From assembly GCF_022539315.1 (NCBI RefSeq), contig NC_066326.1, positions 8,944,601 to 9,008,600 on the forward strand: a DNA stretch of 64,000 nt, read 5' to 3'. Shown here piece after piece: positions 49,592 to 64,000 of the stretch. Both the position numbers and the translations under genes were made by a program. Origin of the DNA: Serinus canaria. Lineage: Eukaryota; Chordata; Aves; Passeriformes; Fringillidae. Positions within the stretch are counted from its first letter, which is position 1. Each line of letters starts with the position of its first letter. The notes under the pieces are model-generated. The model was not told the DNA's origin and did no database searches. It worked only from the letters and a program-made list of their open reading frames with translations.

Positions 49592-50090
49592 CAGGGACCA
49601 AGGACCCCCCCAGTCTGTGTGGACCTCTTCCACAGGGGGCTGCCCTGCCTGAGCCCTGCCACCACTGGACAGAACTGGCACAGCCTCCCCCACGCCCTGA
49701 GTCTGCTCAGCCTCCCTACTCTGATGAAGGAGTGCAGCTGCTGTCCCCTTGCTGTGTAGGGCTGTCACTGACCCAAACTGGGCACTCTGTGGGGTTGTGG
49801 AGGTCCCTCCCTTGAACATCCCCACCCTGCGTGGTGGCTTCCACTTCCCTGTCCCCCCTGCTCTCTCCTGTTACTCGGGTGACATCAGCCAGGTCACTGC
49901 AGGGGCCAGAGTGATGGTTCGATTCCCACAGTCCCCATCCCTCTCTGTGATGCGGGGTGGGGGGAGATCTCAGCCCCACGGGTGGACTGGGGGGAGTGGG
50001 GAGGGGAAGCGGCTGGAGGGGTGAGAGGCCTGGTGGGTGGGTGTCCGAGCTCTCCATGTACCGGTGGTTTCTACTGCTGCGAGCGCCGGC

Positions 50091-50096
50091 AATAAA
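50091..50096 (+). terminator. TADA3 poly(A) signal AATAAA
   Basis: Canonical hexamer 500 bases past the TADA3 stop, followed within 20 bases by a GT-rich element (GGTGATGGTGTGGTGAC). Confidence 0.9.
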
Positions 50097-50299
50097 GGCA
50101 GCCGTGTGCAGGTGATGGTGTGGTGACATTGGGGGACAGCCCTGCTCGGCTGTGTGGGGTGGGGGGGCGGGGGTCCTACTGGTGCTGGGCTCGGTCTGGG
50201 GAGGGCGGCGAGGAGTGCGGGGGCTGGGTCTGTCCTGCAACTCCACTCGTGTCTACCCAAGGAATGCCCTCGCATCCCCACAATAGATGCACGGGGGGA

Positions 50300-50523
50300 G
50301 CGTGTGGGTGATGCCGTCCTCCCCGAGCTTTTCCCGCGTGTCCACGAGCGCCCGCGGTCACGCGTGTTCCCCCCCCACTTCCCACCGCGGCCAAGCCGCC
50401 CCCTCCCATTGGCAGCGGCCGCGCGCCTGCCCGCCCCTCACCGTGACGTCAGCGCTGTCCGGCGGCGCCGCGCCGGGAGGAGTCGCCGCTGCTCTGCCGC
50501 GGGGCCCGGGGCCGGGGCCGTCG
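50300..50523 (+). promoter_or_regulatory. CAMK1 promoter and probable non-coding exon 1, with a CRE
   Basis: CpG island downstream of TADA3. It contains an inverted CCAAT (ATTGG, 50408-50412) and the full palindromic cAMP-response element TGACGTCA at 50444-50451. A good donor, GCCGTCG|GTAAGG, ends the likely first exon at 50523. The first coding exon is about 450 bases further right. Confidence 0.65.
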
Positions 50524-50976
50524 GTAAGGGCGGGCCGGGGCGGGGGCGGCGTGCCCACGCGCGGAGGTCGTGCCCACGCGTGACACTGAGTAGCGGCGGT
50601 GGGGCTGCGCATCACCCGCGCCACGCAGCTCTGCTCCCACGCGTGTCCCGCCCGGCGCCGCTGTGCCGGCTGGCGGGCGCGGGGAATGGCGGTGGGGACC
50701 CCCCCGAGCACCTACGCGTATGTCTGGAGCTCTCCTGCTGCCTGCCCGCCCCGCACCCGCCCCATAGGCGGGCATCGGGAGGGTCCCAGCACGTTTCCCC
50801 ACTGGGACAATCTGCGCCAAAACTCCTGCGTCGACACAGCTTGTTCCCATCACCCCAGGATGACAACAACCGCCCTGTAGCACCCTGTCATCCCCGTGTC
50901 CCCATGCCATCCCAGCATGCTGACAACCTGTCCCCACTCATGTCACAGGTGGCAGTGGGTGGCCCTACAGGGCACC

Positions 50977-53740
<2,764 letters not shown>

Positions 53741-54044
53741 CTGCCTCCAAGGGGGCCCAAGGGGGTCCAGCCATGTGGGGTGGGGGGCTCTGCAGTGAAG
53801 GAGCAGGGGAGATAGTGTGCAGGCACCCTGCTTGGCTTGTCCTGGTTATGTGGAGCTGCCCCCACTGCAGCCTCACAGCAGAGTTCTGCGTTGGGGCAGG
53901 AGCACATCACAGAGCCCCCCAGCTTGGGGCTTTGTCCCAGGCGCCTTCCCACACCCCTTCCCTCCCTCCACACCTGGTCTAGCACTGTCCCACACCCCCA
54001 CCCCCAGCATGTTCAAGGACAATTTTCCAAATGGATGTTTCTAT

Positions 54045-54050
54045 TTTATT
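54045..54050 (-). terminator. OGG1 poly(A) signal AATAAA (minus strand)
   Basis: TTTATT on the plus strand, 287 bases past the OGG1 stop. It is the only canonical minus-strand hexamer I see between that stop and the CAMK1 coding region. Confidence 0.75.
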
Positions 54051-54056
54051 GCTTGT

Positions 54057-54062
54057 AATAAA
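54057..54062 (+). terminator. CAMK1 poly(A) signal AATAAA
   Basis: Canonical hexamer about 320 bases past the CAMK1 stop and six bases from the opposing OGG1 signal. Confidence 0.85.
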
Positions 54063-54336
54063 GGCAAGAGGCCAAAGGTGCTTGGCTCAGCTCTGCACTG
54101 AGGGAGCTGGACACAGCCCTGACCCCCCCCCTCCCAGCTTCACTGCCCAAGGCAGCAGCTTCCCCCATGCACATAGTGGGCAAGCAACAGGCAGCTGCCC
54201 ACACTGCTCCAGAGTGTAGGCAGCTCCCTGGCTACTCCCAGGCTGGCAGGAGGTACAGTGTCTCACTCAAGTCTCTGTTCTTCCTGGGGTGTCCCTAGAG
54301 AAGCCCACCCCCATGGCTGCCCCAGCCTCAGCTCTC

Positions 54337-55836
54337 TCAGGCCTGATGCTGGCTGCCGGCTGGCTTCTGGCCCTTGCGGAGGTCGGCACAGAACAGGACC
54401 TGGAATGGGGAAATAATGGGGTGGGCATGGCTTGTGGTGGGGGACAAGGATGCCAGGAAGGGGGGTACTCACTGCCTGCGCCCAGCCTGCACGAGGGCCC
54501 CACAGCTCCCGGAAGAAGTTGCCTGCAGAAAGAGGGTGAACACCAGGGTGAGGGTACACTTGCACCATCCACCATCCCTGAGAGTCCCACATCAGGATGC
54601 AGCCCTGCCCTCACCGATCTCCTGGTAGGCCCGGGGGGTGAGGCTCTTGCCACCCAATGCCACGCCATAGCGCTGCCGTGCAATGTGCCAGACATGGGTG
54701 TCCACAGGCACTGCCTCCGCCTTGTCCAGGGACAGCAGGCACACACAGTCAGCCACCTGCCACCAGCAGCACCCAGTCAGTGCCCAGTGCTAGTCTCTGC
54801 TCCCTGTCCCACCCCCATCCTGGCACCCACCTTGGCACCTACACCAGGCAGGGCACACAGCACCCTCCTGGCCTCGGCATAGGGTGCGGTGCGGAGCTGG
54901 CACAGCCCCTCGGGGCCGAGCCCCTCAGCGATGGCCCGCGCACTCCCACAGACAAACTTGGCCCGGTATCCAAAGCCCAGTGCCCGCAGCCGGGCCTCGG
55001 CATCAGCACCTGGGGGAGGCACAGCAGAGAGATGTGAGTGGGCACAGGTGAGGCCATGGCGATATGACAGCGGCAGCTGCGAGGTGGTGGACCTGTGAGC
55101 GCCGAGAGGGGTGGGAAGGCATGGAAGGGCCGGGAATCGAGGCAGCAGAGGTGGCGGCCGAAGGCCTGGCAGAGGCGCTCGATCATGGCAGTGATGCGGG
55201 AAATGTGGTTGTTGGAGGTGCAGATGAAGGAGAAGAGGCACTCGACGGGGTCCTGCCGCAGCACCCGCACCCCTGCGGGCAGGATGCTGTGAGGGGACGC
55301 CGAGCAGGTGCTATGGCGTAGCGTACCCCACTTGTAGCTCCGTGGGGAGGCCTCACCTGGGAAGTCATTGGCCACCTTGCGGAACAGGGGGTCGGCCGCC
55401 CCCCAGGCATGGTACAGGGCCGACAGCCCCACGTCCAGCTGGAAGTAGTCACGCAGGATCCGGTCCGTCTCTGCGGCGTTCAACTTCGCTGCTTTGGTGG
55501 GGCACCAATCCTGCTCTTCCTCCCCCTCGTGCTCATCATCCTCGCCGTACACCGTGTACCAGAGCCGATCCCCATCCTGCCGCAGTGTCCAGACGCGGCC
55601 CCCTAGCACACCCGTCCACGCCCCCGGGCTGCTCTCCCACCACCTGCCGCACACGGTGGGGGTCGGGGCCGGCTCGGACGCGCCGAGCTGGGCCGGGGGA
55701 CACCCGAGACGCCCGGGCTGGCTCACCGGAAGCTCTGTCCCGAGGAGAGCACCAGGTCCAGGCGCAGCTCGGCCGGCGTGCACGGCAACCAGCGCCACAG
55801 GGACGGGCAGGCGGAAGGGGCGTCCCGCAGCTTCAT
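54337..55836 (-). CDS. OGG1: OGG1, 8-oxoguanine DNA glycosylase
   Basis: Bifunctional glycosylase/AP lyase that starts base-excision repair of 8-oxoguanine. Seven coding exons, from the start: 55727-55836, 55357-55643, 55093-55272, 54831-55009, 54615-54756, 54473-54522, 54337-54399; 1011 bases, 336 residues (human 345). Landmarks: ELRLDLVLSSGQSFRWW; LRQDPVECLFSFICTSNN; RITAMIERLCQAFG; helix-hairpin-helix LPGVGAKVAD with the catalytic Lys; VPVDTHVWHIA with the catalytic Asp; [20 protein letters not shown]. The first exon lacks the extra human N-terminal residues. Exon 2 carries an acidic insertion (GEDDEHEGEEEQD) in place of a shorter polar human loop. The donor after 55093 (GTCCAC) is weak, but the frame and protein alignment support it. 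Confidence 0.95.
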
Positions 55837-56142
55837 GGGGGCCGGGGAGCAACTGCGCACCACTGCCCGCGGGGGCGGCGGGTTAAGGCACCGCCCGGCG
55901 CTGCGCCGCCAGCTGCCCCACAGCCCCGGCCTGGCCCCACACCTCCCCACAGCGTCCCAGCCCGTGTCCCCGGCCAGGCCTCGCCGCTCCCCACCATAGA
56001 GAAACCCGAGAGGGCGGAGCGCCCGCTCCCCGTCCCAACTTCCGCTCGCGGCCGGAAGTGGGGCCGGTGCCGCCGCACATGCCCGCCCCGCCCCGCGCCC
56101 GCTCCCTCCCAGCCCGCAGCGGCCGCGGCTCCGCAGTGGAGG
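55837..56142 (-). promoter_or_regulatory. OGG1 promoter, CpG-rich, next to the BRPF1 3' end
   Basis: About 300 bases of CpG-rich DNA between the OGG1 ATG and the BRPF1 poly(A) signal; the BRPF1 transcript ends just upstream of it. No TATA box was noticed. Confidence 0.55.
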
Positions 56143-56148
56143 TTTATT
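56143..56148 (-). terminator. BRPF1 poly(A) signal AATAAA (minus strand)
   Basis: TTTATT on the plus strand, about 340 bases past the BRPF1 stop codon. Confidence 0.8.
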
Positions 56149-56487
56149 TTCTAAGAATCAATAGATTTTTTTCTTCCTTCAAAATAAATACAAACAACGT
56201 CCGAGCGCGGGGCCGGCCAGGGGCTGGGCCCAGGGGTGGGGGCAGCACGGGGGTGCGGGGCGCGGGGGGCCGCCCTGGGGCACGGCGGCGGCCAGAACAG
56301 CATCCCGGGTAGCGGCGGGCTGGGGGGAGCGGGCACCGGGAATGGGAGAGTGGGGGGGGCACGGGGAACCGGCCCCACCCCTCCCGGTCCCCCGGCCCCC
56401 CCTGGGTGCAGGCCAGCTGCACGGGGTGGGGGTCACCGAGCCCCGTTTGCCCTGAGATTCGGCGGGGGTGCGGTCGGCGGCACCGGC

Positions 56488-64000
<7,513 letters not shown>

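Overview
This is a vertebrate nuclear window, almost certainly from a bird. The evidence is a chicken-repeat-1 (CR1) LINE tail near 1.0 kb, short GC-rich introns from about 17 kb onward, and intact orthologues of a block that in human lies on 3p25.3. That block is read here as PRRT3, CRELD1, IL17RC, IL17RE, JAGN1, RPUSD3, TTLL3, ARPC4, TADA3, CAMK1, OGG1, BRPF1. Placement on an avian chromosome-12 homologue is inference. Gene names rest on my recognition of protein families, not on a database search. All exon borders were placed by eye from GT/AG sites and reading-frame continuity.

Layout. 1-15.3 kb is AT-rich with long introns and carries the 3' part of IHO1 (+), a meiotic break-formation gene whose first coding exon is outside the window. 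15.3-20 kb is gene-free; a T/G-rich tract and a second CR1-like fragment lie at its AT-rich end, and a CpG island near 19 kb probably serves PRRT3. From 20 kb the DNA is GC-rich and dense: PRRT3 (+), then CRELD1, IL17RC, IL17RE and JAGN1 (all -), RPUSD3 (+, divergent from JAGN1), TTLL3 and ARPC4 (-), TADA3 (+, divergent from ARPC4), CAMK1 (+), OGG1 (-, convergent with CAMK1) and the C-terminal two thirds of BRPF1 (-), which runs off the right edge.

Functional grouping. IL17RC and IL17RE are tandem IL-17 receptor chains with SEFIR signalling tails. CRELD1 and JAGN1 are ER/secretory membrane proteins. RPUSD3 is a mitochondrial pseudouridine-synthase-like protein. TTLL3 glycylates tubulin. ARPC4 is an Arp2/3 subunit. 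TADA3 and BRPF1 belong to histone acetyltransferase complexes. CAMK1 is a Ca2+/calmodulin kinase. OGG1 repairs 8-oxoguanine. The genes share neighbourhood rather than pathway; several pairs share promoters or have abutting 3' ends.

I see no virus-derived gene, CRISPR array or novel enzymatic system. The best leads are transcript-level: a conserved alternative donor in the BRPF1 bromodomain, a possible 84-nt BRPF1 cassette exon, a poly(A) signal overlapping the IL17RC stop codon, back-to-back CAMK1/OGG1 poly(A) signals, an 87-bp coding tandem repeat in TTLL3, the apparent lack of CIDEC between JAGN1 and RPUSD3, and the IHO1/PRRT3 junction.
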